Source of the DNA: Bacteroidota bacterium
Lineage (GTDB): Bacteria; Bacteroidota; Bacteroidia; Bacteroidales; SZUA-534
Reading direction: 5' to 3'
DNA: 6,598 nucleotides
NCBI GenBank assembly: GCA_020047835.1
Contig: JAIFNJ010000078.1
Location: 1 to 6,598, forward strand
Within the stretch, counting starts at the first letter, position 1. Each line of letters starts with the position of its first letter. The position numbers and the translations under genes are program-made. This document shows positions 1 through 6,569 of the stretch, one piece after another. The notes below the pieces were generated by a model. It was not told the origin of the DNA. It saw only the letters and a program-made list of their open reading frames with translations, and ran no database searches.

Positions 1-2795
1 GTTGTATTTTTCAAAGGTACTACGGTGAATTTTTCTGCAGGAGTCAATAAAGTTACCTTTCCTTGATACACCATAGTAATTTCAACGGAATAAATCCCCG
101 GCATTACAAAAACACCACCTTCATTTTTTAATAAGGGATCGAATGTTTCCAAGGTTTTAGCTGGGTCAGGTTTATTGTATTTTAAATCCCAGTTCATGCG
201 TTGAATGCCTGAACTTGGTTTTTCGGTAAAGGTTCGAACAACCTTGTTTTGGTCATCACGGAAAGTAATTAAAAGGTAGGCGGGCACTTCATTGGCTTCA
301 GCTTCCAATTCTTTTAAGGTTGGTTGGTTGATGGGCTTTCCGGTTTTAAATAATTCCTTTTCAGCCTCTTGGCGGATTTGTTTTTTGCTTTTTGGAGCTT
401 CCTTCAAATAAAGTGTAAAAGTTGCGCCAAAACCTGGATTGGGAGCACCGAAATACGTTGCACCCTGACCATATATTTTATCGGTAATCATATAAAGTAA
501 TGCCTCTTTAACGGGAAAGAGATGTGCATCTTTTTTTGCTAAATCCTCAGTTAGGCTTTGTAAAGGAGTGTAATTATCCAAAATATAGATTCCCCTTCCA
601 AAAGTAGCTAGCACCAAATCGCAGGCATCTTTTTGAATGGTCAAATCACGCACCGAAATAGTTGGCAAGCCTGATTTTAATTGCACCCAGTTTTTGCCAC
701 CATTTATGGTGAAAAAGAGCCCAAATTCAGTGCCCACAAAAAGCAAGTCAGGATTTACAAAATCTTGTTCAATGGTATGCACCGTTCCGTTTATCGGTAA
801 GTTGGAGCTAATACTGACCCAAGTTTTTCCTTTATCAGAGCTTTTTAATAAATAGGGTTTAAAATCGTCGCGCAAAATATTGTCGAACGATGCAAAAACT
901 ATATTTTCATCGAAACGGGAAGCATATATATCGCTTACATAGGTGTTTGCAGGTACATTCGGAAAAGTGCTTGTTTTTGTCCAGGTTGTTCCTGAATTAT
1001 CGGTAACCTGAATCAATCCGTCATCGGTTCCGGCATAAATCAGGTTTTCGTTTAAAGGCGATTCATCCAGCGAAACAATGGTACCGTATTGTGAAGTGGA
1101 AACATTTTTTGCCACCGCATCAATACTCCAAAACTTATCCATTACCGGCCACTGATTACGGTCAAATTGAGCGGTTAAATCGCCCGAAATAGTTTCCCAG
1201 GAATCGCCCCGGTTGTTGCTCCTGAAAACCTTATTGGCTGCAATATATATTCGTTGGGGATTATGATGGCTTAAAATCAGGGGCGTATTCCAATTCCATC
1301 GGTGGGTTAATTCTTCTTTTTGGGGTTGGGGTTTAATCTGTATCCGTTCGCCGCTTTTTTTATCGTATCGAACCACATTTCCATACTGCCATTCAGAATA
1401 AACAATATTAGGATCAGTTGGATCTACTCTGGACCAAAATCCGTCTCCAAAAACGGTGACAATCCATTCGCCGCTTGTCACTCCAAATTCACTGGTATTT
1501 CTGGTAGGACCGCCCAATGTGGCATTATCCTGAGTTCCTCCGTAAACATTATAAAATGGTTTTTCGTTATCAACCGTAACCCGGTAAAACTGGGTTACCG
1601 GAAGATTACTGAATTGTCGCCAGTTTTCGCATCCATCGTAAGTAACATAAACTCCTCCATCGGTACCAATCAGTAAGTGTTTGTTGTCATTTGGGTTAAT
1701 CCACAGCGCATGGTCATCAATGTGACGATCTTTAGTACTTACTGAGTTCCATGTTTTTCCCCCATCCAGGGTATATTTACTAAAGGTTTCAACGGAATAC
1801 ACCTTATCAAAGGTTACCGGATCACAATAAATCTCGTTGTAATACTGACCAGCTTCAGTATGGTCACTCATTTTAGTCCACGATTCACCACGGTCGGTGG
1901 TTCTATAAAACCCCCCAGCTTTATTAGCTGCCTCAATAATGGCATAAACAACATCCGAATTCTGCGGTGAAATGGCAATGCCAATTCCACCCATATCTTC
2001 CGTTGGCAAGCCGGAAGAAAGCTTTTTCCATGTTTTTCCACCGTCTTCTGATTTATGAATGCCTGATTCCGGACCTCCACCAATTTTTGTATGCACGTGC
2101 CTGCGTCGCTGTTCGCTGGTGGCATATAAAATGTCTGGATTGTGTGGATCACAAATTATATTGTTGATGCCGGTGTTTTCGCTGATAAATAAAACCCGGT
2201 TCCAGGTAATTCCTCTATCCGTAGTTTTATATAAGCCCCGATCGCCGCCTGGCCCCCATACAGAGCCTTCGGCTGCTACATAAACTGTGTTTGAGTTGCG
2301 GGGATCAATTAATATCATTCCAATTTGTCTGGAATTTTTTAACCCCATATTCTTCCATGTTTTTCCTCCATCTTGAGTTAGGTAAACGCCATCGCCATAT
2401 CCCAAAGCCCTTTGGTGATTATTCTCTCCTGTTCCTGCCCATAACAAATTGGTATTCTTATGATCCATAGCTAGGCAACCGATGGAATAGGATCCGTAGG
2501 TATCAAATACCGGTTCAAATGTGATCCCGTTGTTTTGGGTTTTCCAAATGTTTCCGCTGGCTACGGCTATATAAAACTCACTAAAATTATTCGGATTTAT
2601 GGCAAAGTCAGCGATTCGTCCTGATGTAAATGCAGGTCCAATACTCCGGAGTTTTAGTCCTGAAACCAATTGACTGTTAACCAACGTGTCCGATTTTTCA
2701 GCTTTTTCTTTTGATTCAGCAAGAATAACTGGAAAGAACAATAAGGCAAGTGAAAAGCTAATTGCTATTCTTTGGAATGAATGGATGTTTTTCAT
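1..2795 (-). CDS. Secreted sortilin/VPS10-like BNR (Asp-box) beta-propeller protein, C-terminus cut by window edge
   Basis: The frame is open from ATG at 2795-2793 to the left edge, giving 931 complete codons with no stop; the 3' end lies outside. The N-terminus (MKNIHSFQRI, then a hydrophobic stretch ending VILA-ES) looks like a Sec signal peptide, perhaps cut after Ala26, so the product is exported. Asp-boxes (S/T-x-D-x-G-x-T-W type) have their aromatic residue at F93 and at W147, 198, 256, 306, 349, 392, 533, 605, 659 and 703. Spacing is mostly 43-58 residues, as expected for blades of sortilin/VPS10-type propellers. The conserved WGPGGDRGLYKT stretch precedes W198, and GGTQDN lies after W392. 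From about residue 839 a beta-rich segment (AYLLITFRDD, later NWDLKY near W869) resembles the Ig/FN3-like tail of this family. Relatives are about 1000-1100 residues, so perhaps 100-150 are missing, including any type IX sorting tail. Databases often call these glycosyl hydrolases, but I see no sialidase active-site set. Substrate unknown. Confidence 0.93.
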   Translation of the reverse strand, partial: MKNIHSFQRIAISFSLALLFFPVILAESKEKAEKSDTLVNSQLVSGLKLRSIGPAFTSGRIADFAINPNNFSEFYIAVASGNIWKTQNNGITFEPVFDTYGSYSIGCLAMDHKNTNLLWAGTGENNHQRALGYGDGVYLTQDGGKTWKNMGLKNSRQIGMILIDPRNSNTVYVAAEGSVWGPGGDRGLYKTTDRGITWNRVLFISENTGINNIICDPHNPDILYATSEQRRRHVHTKIGGGPESGIHKSEDGGKTWKKLSSGLPTEDMGGIGIAISPQNSDVVYAIIEAANKAGGFYRTTDRGESWTKMSDHTEAGQYYNEIYCDPVTFDKVYSVETFSKYTLDGGKTWNSVSTKDRHIDDHALWINPNDNKHLLIGTDGGVYVTYDGCENWRQFSNLPVTQFYRVTVDNEKPFYNVYGGTQDNATLGGPTRNTSEFGVTSGEWIVTVFGDGFWSRVDPTDPNIVYSEWQYGNVVRYDKKSGERIQIKPQPQKEELTHRWNWNTPLILSHHNPQRIYIAANKVFRSNNRGDSWETISGDLTAQFDRNQWPVMDKFWSIDAVAKNVSTSQYGTIVSLDESPLNENLIYAGTDDGLIQVTDNSGTTWTKTSTFPNVPANTYVSDIYASRFDENIVFASFDNILRDDFKPYLLKSSDKGKTWVSISSNLPINGTVHTIEQDFVNPDLLFVGTEFGLFFTINGGKNWVQLKSGLPTISVRDLTIQKDACDLVLATFGRGIYILDNYTPLQSLTEDLAKKDAHLFPVKEALLYMITDKIYGQGATYFGAPNPGFGATFTLYLKEAPKSKKQIRQEAEKELFKTGKPINQPTLKELEAEANEVPAYLLITFRDDQNKVVRTFTEKPSSGIQRMNWDLKYNKPDPAKTLETFDPLLKNEGGVFVMPGIYSVEITMVYQGKVTLLTPAEKFTVVPLKNT
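1576..1598 (+). other. Strong inverted repeat inside the propeller gene
   Basis: GTAACCCGGT and ACTGGGTTAC can pair over ten positions around an AAA loop. As plus-strand RNA (antisense to the gene) all ten pairs form, one being a G-U wobble. In the sense mRNA the same position is a C-A mismatch. It encodes the F-Y-R-V-T-V-D stretch after W392, so it may be a by-product of codon choice. No T-run follows on either strand, so it is not an intrinsic terminator. Confidence 0.4.
1747..2366 (-). repeat. Three dispersed copies of a 14-base Asp-box codon block
   Basis: The plus-strand sequence TTCCATGTTTTTCC occurs exactly at 1747-1760, 2026-2039 and 2353-2366, always in the same codon phase of the propeller gene. 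It encodes the G-K-T-W-K/N core of the Asp-boxes ending at W349, W256 and W147. The other Asp-boxes use different codons. This is coding repetition inside a beta-propeller, not a mobile or CRISPR repeat. Confidence 0.8.
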
Positions 2796-2818
2796 TTTAT
2801 TTTAGTATAAATCAATGG

Positions 2819-2828
2819 CAAAAGGTAG
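2819..2828 (-). promoter_or_regulatory. Possible -7 box for the propeller gene
   Basis: Read on the minus strand this is CTACCTTTTG, close to the Bacteroidota -7 consensus TAnnTTTG but with one extra T before the G. It sits about 23 bases upstream of the ATG at 2795, implying a leader of roughly 15-18 bases. No TTG-type -33 element is visible at the usual 19-21 base distance. The start codon follows an A-rich leader (AAAATAAA) with no Shine-Dalgarno sequence, as is normal for this phylum. Weak prediction. Confidence 0.35.
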
Positions 2829-3036
2829 CGGTTTTTTTTAATTATGAATTGGTTTCTTTTTAAGAACATATTTCAATATTTAGGCATGAGAATAAAACCT
2901 TGATTACCGATTATTATTTTAATCCCGAAAATCAGCATCAAAATAAGATTATTTGAAGTAGAAAATAGGTTGCAAATGATTCAAAATGAATACACCAATT
3001 CTGCTGAAATCATAAATATTGCCTCAAAAAAATGAA

Positions 3037-3054
3037 TTAACAGGCAGCTGTTGA
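3037..3054. other. Small inverted repeat (possible weak minus-strand terminator)
   Basis: TTAACAG and CTGTTGA can form a 7-pair stem (one G-T wobble) around a GCAG loop. On the plus strand the stem is followed by TAAAAAC, not a T-run. On the minus strand it is followed by TTCATTTTTTT, which is the shape of a weak intrinsic terminator. No minus-strand gene lies to its right, so if it acts at all it would stop antisense transcripts before the propeller gene. The stem is short and could be chance. Confidence 0.2.
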
Positions 3055-3129
3055 TAAAAACTAAGGTTCATTCCCCAGCATTTGGAGCTATTTAGTAAAA
3101 AATACTAATAGTAGTTTTCAGAATAATCC

Positions 3130-3137
3130 TATCTTCG
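3130..3137 (+). promoter_or_regulatory. Probable -7 box for the TPR gene
   Basis: TATCTTCG matches the Bacteroidota -7 consensus TAnnTTTG at all but one position and is followed by CAC, a frequent continuation of this box. Transcription would begin near 3143-3146, leaving a leader of about 15-18 bases before the ATG at 3161. No clear -33 TTG lies at the expected distance upstream. It would drive the TPR gene and, by read-through, the PLP-enzyme gene. Confidence 0.5.
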
Positions 3138-3160
3138 CACTTTGAAGAAACAGAGTTACT

Positions 3161-4570
3161 ATGCAGGAACGGACTGGAGAGTATTACGAAAACAGGGAAA
3201 TGGCATCGAGCGTTAAACGTTACGAGGCCATGATGAATAACGGAATATTTACCTATTTTGATGTGGAGGAATTTGAAAACATTGTAAACTATTATATTGA
3301 TAGAAACCAATTAAAAAAAGCCCACAATGCTTGCACCAATGCCCTCGAAATACATCCTACTTCTTCAGAACTTAAATTAAAAAATGCTCAATTGTTTGTG
3401 GGCAGGGGAATTCCAAAAGAGGCTTTAAAATGGTTAAATAAAGTTCCTGAAATGCAAACAAGCAACCATGAATACCACATTACTAAAGGTATGGCATTGG
3501 TTTTAGAAGGATTTCTGGATAAAGCAGAAATAAGCTTTGATAAAGCGATTGAAACCGGTTCATCTGAAGATCCCGATGAGGTATATATTAGTATTGGTGA
3601 CGCCCTTGAAAACAGCGGCAATTTTATGTTGGCAATAAAATATTACTTATTAGGCTTAGAAAAATTTCCCGAGGATGAAGAATTCTTATTCCGCCTCGGT
3701 TCTTGTTATGATAGAATGGCTGATTTTGATCAAAGCATTGTATATTATGAAAAGTATCTAGATATTAACCCTTTTTCAGATAATGTATGGTACAATTTAG
3801 GTATTATCTATAATAAAGCGGGGCAATTCGAAAAATCAATTGAAGCCTACGAATTTACGCTTGCCTTAGATAGTAATCATTTTGACGCCCTGTTTAATAA
3901 AGGAAATGCTTTAGCAAACGCCGAAAGACACCTTGATGCCATAGCGGTTTATAAAGAGTACCTGACCATTCACGAAAATAGCCTGACTGCCAAATATTAT
4001 ATTGGAGAATGTTTGATTCAAATTAAAGAGTTTAATCAGGCACTCGATTATTTTGATGAAATAATAAGGGAGAATCCGGAATTTGCTGAGGCTTATTACG
4101 GTAAAGCATTGGTATTTGAAGATATTGATAACAACGAATTAGCATTGGAGGCTTATCTAAAAACACTTTCATTAGACAAGGAAAATACTGACGCTTGGTT
4201 TTCCCTAGGCGGATTGTATGATAAAATGGGTGAAACCCAGAAAGCAATAGACGCTTTTAATCAAACCACAAAATTCAATCGATTTGACATTGAAGCATGG
4301 TACGCCAATGCCGAAATAAACGCTCGTATGGGTAATATTGGTGTTTCTATTGCTCTGTTAACTGAAGCTTTGGAATACATGCCCGATTTTGCTGAATTAA
4401 TATTTACTTTATCGGGGTATTATTTATTAGCCGACCAGTTAGATCAAGGCGTTGAATGGTTCAAGATCGCTTTTGACCTCGATTCGGAAAATTATAAAAT
4501 GGTTTACACCATTTACCCTCAAGCGGAGCAAATGATTGAAATACAGAAAATTGTAAATAATATGGCGTAA
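3161..4570 (+). CDS. Cytoplasmic tetratricopeptide repeat (TPR) protein
   Basis: A 469-residue protein made almost wholly of TPR helical hairpins. About twelve repeats can be read. The first begins near residue 36 (EEFENIVNYY), followed by looser copies near 70, 104 and 140. A run in strict 34-residue register then starts near residues 174, 208, 242, 276, 310, 344, 378 and 412. Typical TPR positions are kept, for example WYNLGIIYNKAGQFEKSIEAY at 210-230 and AWFSLGGLYDKMGETQKAIDAF around 345-366. There is no signal peptide, membrane segment or enzymatic domain, so it is probably a soluble protein-binding scaffold of unknown partner. The ATG at 3161 fits the -7 box at 3130; an in-frame ATG at 3200 (MASSVKRYEAMM) is an alternative start. 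It lies 24 bases before the PLP-enzyme gene, suggesting co-transcription. The TPR fold is near certain; the role is not known. Confidence 0.94.
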   Translation: MQERTGEYYENREMASSVKRYEAMMNNGIFTYFDVEEFENIVNYYIDRNQLKKAHNACTNALEIHPTSSELKLKNAQLFVGRGIPKEALKWLNKVPEMQTSNHEYHITKGMALVLEGFLDKAEISFDKAIETGSSEDPDEVYISIGDALENSGNFMLAIKYYLLGLEKFPEDEEFLFRLGSCYDRMADFDQSIVYYEKYLDINPFSDNVWYNLGIIYNKAGQFEKSIEAYEFTLALDSNHFDALFNKGNALANAERHLDAIAVYKEYLTIHENSLTAKYYIGECLIQIKEFNQALDYFDEIIRENPEFAEAYYGKALVFEDIDNNELALEAYLKTLSLDKENTDAWFSLGGLYDKMGETQKAIDAFNQTTKFNRFDIEAWYANAEINARMGNIGVSIALLTEALEYMPDFAELIFTLSGYYLLADQLDQGVEWFKIAFDLDSENYKMVYTIYPQAEQMIEIQKIVNNMA

Positions 4571-4594
4571 GCCCTTCGAATAACTTACTAGATT

Positions 4595-5881
4595 ATGACC
4601 CACAAAAAATTTTATCTGCATTGTACTAAATGTGGATACGATGTTCCCGATTTTAAAGAATGGTTCCAACACATGCAAAAGTGCCCAAAATGTGGTTGCA
4701 CCATTGTTGATGTGAAATATACAGCCGATTTGAAGTCGATAAAAAATCTGATGCAGGATGAGAGTAAGGAAGCTAACAGTGTTTGGCGCTATTTTGATTT
4801 TTTGCCTTTAAACGATAAAGCCAACATCATTTCCCGCGGTGAAGGTTCAATCCCTTTGGAGCAATGGGCGTTTTTAGAGAAATATGCTTTTGAAAAATAC
4901 AAGCTTTCTATAAAGGTTCATGCATATCGGAACGACTTAAATCAAGGAACCGGCACCTTTAAAGACGTGGCAGCAGCAGTAGCAGCCAGCGTTTTAAAAG
5001 AAAATGGGGTAAAAGAATACTGTGTGCCTAGCACCGGAAATATTGCCAATGCATTTGCCCATTACATGGCAGAGGCAGGCATCAGCCTATCCGTATTTAT
5101 TCCCAGCGACGCATTGATGGCTAATGAAGCCGAAGTTAACAGCTATGGGCAACGCATCTATCGGGTGAATGGCGATTATGCCATGGCAAAAAAAATAGCT
5201 GCTGAATATTCCGCAAAATACGGAATTCTAATGTCAGGTGGAAATACTGACCCCATGAGGGTTGAGGCAAAAAAAACCATGGTATTTGAGTGGTTACGCC
5301 AAATTGGTGAAGTGCCAAATGTATATGTTCAGGCATTGAGTGGTGGAACTGGTCCTATAGCTATTGAAAAAGCCTATAAAGAATTGGCCGGTTTAGGATT
5401 GGTTGATAAAATGCCCCGCTTTATTATGGTTCAAGCCAGTGGCTGTGCGCCCATGACCCATGGTTGGGTAAAAGCAAAAAAAGAAGGGTTCCCCGAAGGC
5501 TGGCTTACCAGTTATCCAATTTATGATAACCCAAAAACTTCAGTTCCAACTTTAGCAACCGGAAAACCAGGCACATACCCAATAATTGCTAAATTGGTGA
5601 AAGATACCAATGGCGAAATTATTGAATTTAACGAAGCATATTTGGTTGATATAGCGCGATTAATTGCCTTTGAAACCACCGTGCGTATTGGGCCCGCTGC
5701 TGCTATTGCAGTAGGTGGATTTTTTGAATCACTGCATGCAGGGCATATTAAAAATGGAGATAAGGTTCTTCTAAATATTGGCGAAGGGGTTCGCCGTGCG
5801 CCGGACTTTGTTGAAGAGATGATTTACACCACCAAACACATCGATTCCATTGACGACTGTACCCGTTTTGATAGGAATTAA
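4595..5881 (+). CDS. Threonine-synthase-like PLP-dependent enzyme with N-terminal zinc ribbon
   Basis: A 428-residue fold-type-II pyridoxal-phosphate enzyme. An N-terminal zinc ribbon is shown by Cys10/Cys13 and Cys30/Cys33. The Schiff-base lysine is Lys123 in GTGTFKD. The PSTGN loop (145-149) should bind the substrate carboxylate and cofactor, and SGGTGP (249-254) forms the phosphate cup. QASGCAP (280-286), and ETTVRIGPAAA (360-370) in place of the usual E-G-x-x-x-x-P-A-S-A, complete the family pattern. All these segments support the threonine synthase/cysteate synthase branch. The C-terminal motif that in threonine synthases reads TGHGLK is here IGEGVR (395-400), so the Thr expected to contact the PLP pyridine nitrogen seems lost (alignment by eye). 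I therefore do not call it thrC: no homoserine kinase or aspartokinase gene is adjacent. Candidate reactions are threonine synthesis, or replacement of the phosphate of O-phosphoserine, as in cysteate synthase. There is no Shine-Dalgarno sequence; the 24-base gap to the TPR gene implies a shared transcript. Confidence 0.92.
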   Translation: MTHKKFYLHCTKCGYDVPDFKEWFQHMQKCPKCGCTIVDVKYTADLKSIKNLMQDESKEANSVWRYFDFLPLNDKANIISRGEGSIPLEQWAFLEKYAFEKYKLSIKVHAYRNDLNQGTGTFKDVAAAVAASVLKENGVKEYCVPSTGNIANAFAHYMAEAGISLSVFIPSDALMANEAEVNSYGQRIYRVNGDYAMAKKIAAEYSAKYGILMSGGNTDPMRVEAKKTMVFEWLRQIGEVPNVYVQALSGGTGPIAIEKAYKELAGLGLVDKMPRFIMVQASGCAPMTHGWVKAKKEGFPEGWLTSYPIYDNPKTSVPTLATGKPGTYPIIAKLVKDTNGEIIEFNEAYLVDIARLIAFETTVRIGPAAAIAVGGFFESLHAGHIKNGDKVLLNIGEGVRRAPDFVEEMIYTTKHIDSIDDCTRFDRN

Positions 5882-5906
5882 TATCACGCGCAACTGTGGG
5901 GTAAGA

Positions 5907-5914
5907 TAAATTTG
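5907..5914 (+). promoter_or_regulatory. Candidate internal -7 promoter box before the DedA gene
   Basis: TAAATTTG is an exact match to the Bacteroidota -7 consensus TAnnTTTG. It lies in the 58-base gap after the PLP-enzyme stop codon and 25 bases before the dedA-family ATG. That spacing resembles the other two boxes in this window. No -33 TTG is seen at 19-21 bases upstream, so strength is uncertain. In AT-rich DNA such an octamer can also occur by chance. Confidence 0.4.
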
Positions 5915-5939
5915 TTGTACCAATAATCCTGTTAAATAT

Positions 5940-6569
5940 ATGATTTCTGAACTTTTTAGCTCTACCCTCGAATGGTATATGGGGAATATCAATTATTTGA
6001 CCATAACTTTGCTAATGGCTGTGGAAAGCTCTTTTATTCCACTTCCCAGTGAATTGGTTATCCCCCCAGCGGCATACCTAGCTGCAAAGGGTGAATTGAA
6101 TCTTGGATTGGTAATCCTTTTTTCAACCATTGGCTGCATCATCGGTGCATTATTCAATTACGTACTTTCTTTTTATCTGGGACGAAAAATAATTTATGCC
6201 TTGGCTGATAGTAAGATGGCCCGTCTGTTTTTTATTAATCGGGCCAAAATAGAAAATGCCGAAGAATATTTTCGCACCAATGGCAATACCTCTACCTTTA
6301 TTGGAAGGTTGTTGCCGGGAATCCGCCATTTGATTTCAATTCCTGCCGGACTTGCAAAAATGAATCTTAAAAAATTCATATTTTATACAGCGATTGGCAG
6401 TTTGCTTTGGAATGCCATCTTAGCAATAATGAGCTATATTTTGGTTGAACAGTGGGAGGTTTATTTTAGAGAAATTACATGGGGTTTTATTATAATCGGT
6501 GTTGGTTTTGTTGTCTATTTAGTGATAAAAGGAGTTAAGAAGCGGAATTCAAAACTGAAAACTAATTAA
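5940..6569 (+). CDS. DedA/VTT-family integral membrane protein
   Basis: A 209-residue inner-membrane protein of the DedA (SNARE-associated/VTT) family, normal in length. Hydrophobic segments lie near residues 18-49 (probably re-entrant plus membrane helix), 54-80, 144-169 and 180-198. Family signatures are present in order: VESSFIPLPSE (28-38) with Glu29 and Glu38; GCIIGALFNYVLSFYLGRK (65-83), the G-x3-G...Y...G-R pattern; then FIGRLLPGIRHLISIPAG (120-137) with Arg123, Pro126 and Arg129, and Met141. Glu29, Arg123 and Arg129 appear to match acidic and arginine residues needed in E. coli YqjA/YghB. Members of this family are linked to translocation of undecaprenyl phosphate or phospholipids across the cytoplasmic membrane and to envelope stress and pH tolerance; the lipid handled here is not known. 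The C-terminus is a short basic tail (KKRNSKLK). The gap upstream carries a possible private promoter; the gene may also be read from the TPR/PLP transcript. Confidence 0.93.
   Translation: MISELFSSTLEWYMGNINYLTITLLMAVESSFIPLPSELVIPPAAYLAAKGELNLGLVILFSTIGCIIGALFNYVLSFYLGRKIIYALADSKMARLFFINRAKIENAEEYFRTNGNTSTFIGRLLPGIRHLISIPAGLAKMNLKKFIFYTAIGSLLWNAILAIMSYILVEQWEVYFREITWGFIIIGVGFVVYLVIKGVKKRNSKLKTN

Larger units (their letters stand above)
2796..3160. other. Intergenic region between two divergent genes
   Basis: This is 365 bases of AT-rich DNA between the divergent starts of the propeller gene and the TPR gene. Each end carries a candidate -7 promoter box about 23 bases from its start codon. 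In the middle is a stop-free, coding-looking stretch on the plus strand ending at TGA 3033-3035, and a small hairpin just after it (3037-3054). I found no tRNA, riboswitch, direct-repeat array or insertion-sequence end. The rest has no recognisable content. Confidence 0.7.

Noticed and set aside
1320..1676. 118-codon plus-strand open frame
   Set aside because: It lies wholly opposite the propeller gene, whose minus-strand frame has a signal peptide and conserved Asp-boxes. The plus translation has no domain-like pattern, so it is a shadow. The same applies to the plus frames at 637-855, 1967-2167 and 2059-2283.
1868..2152. 94-codon minus-strand open frame
   Set aside because: It overlaps the propeller gene in a different minus-strand frame, and the Asp-boxes at W256 and W306 are in the main frame here.
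1747..2366. CRISPR-like or mobile repeats
   Set aside because: The repeated blocks are in phase with the coding frame, irregularly spaced (279 and 327 bases) and encode the Asp-box core.
1..2795. Sialidase or other defined glycoside hydrolase
   Set aside because: Asp-boxes are structural and occur in many propellers. I could not see an FRIP motif or the arginine triad of sialidases.
2832..2839. Run of T as a plus-strand terminator
   Set aside because: No stem precedes it and no plus-strand gene ends there; it is upstream leader/promoter DNA of the minus-strand gene.
4595..5881. Naming the PLP enzyme thrC
   Set aside because: The fold and several motifs fit, but the C-terminal TGHGLK-type motif is replaced and no threonine-pathway genes are adjacent, so the symbol is not justified from sequence alone.
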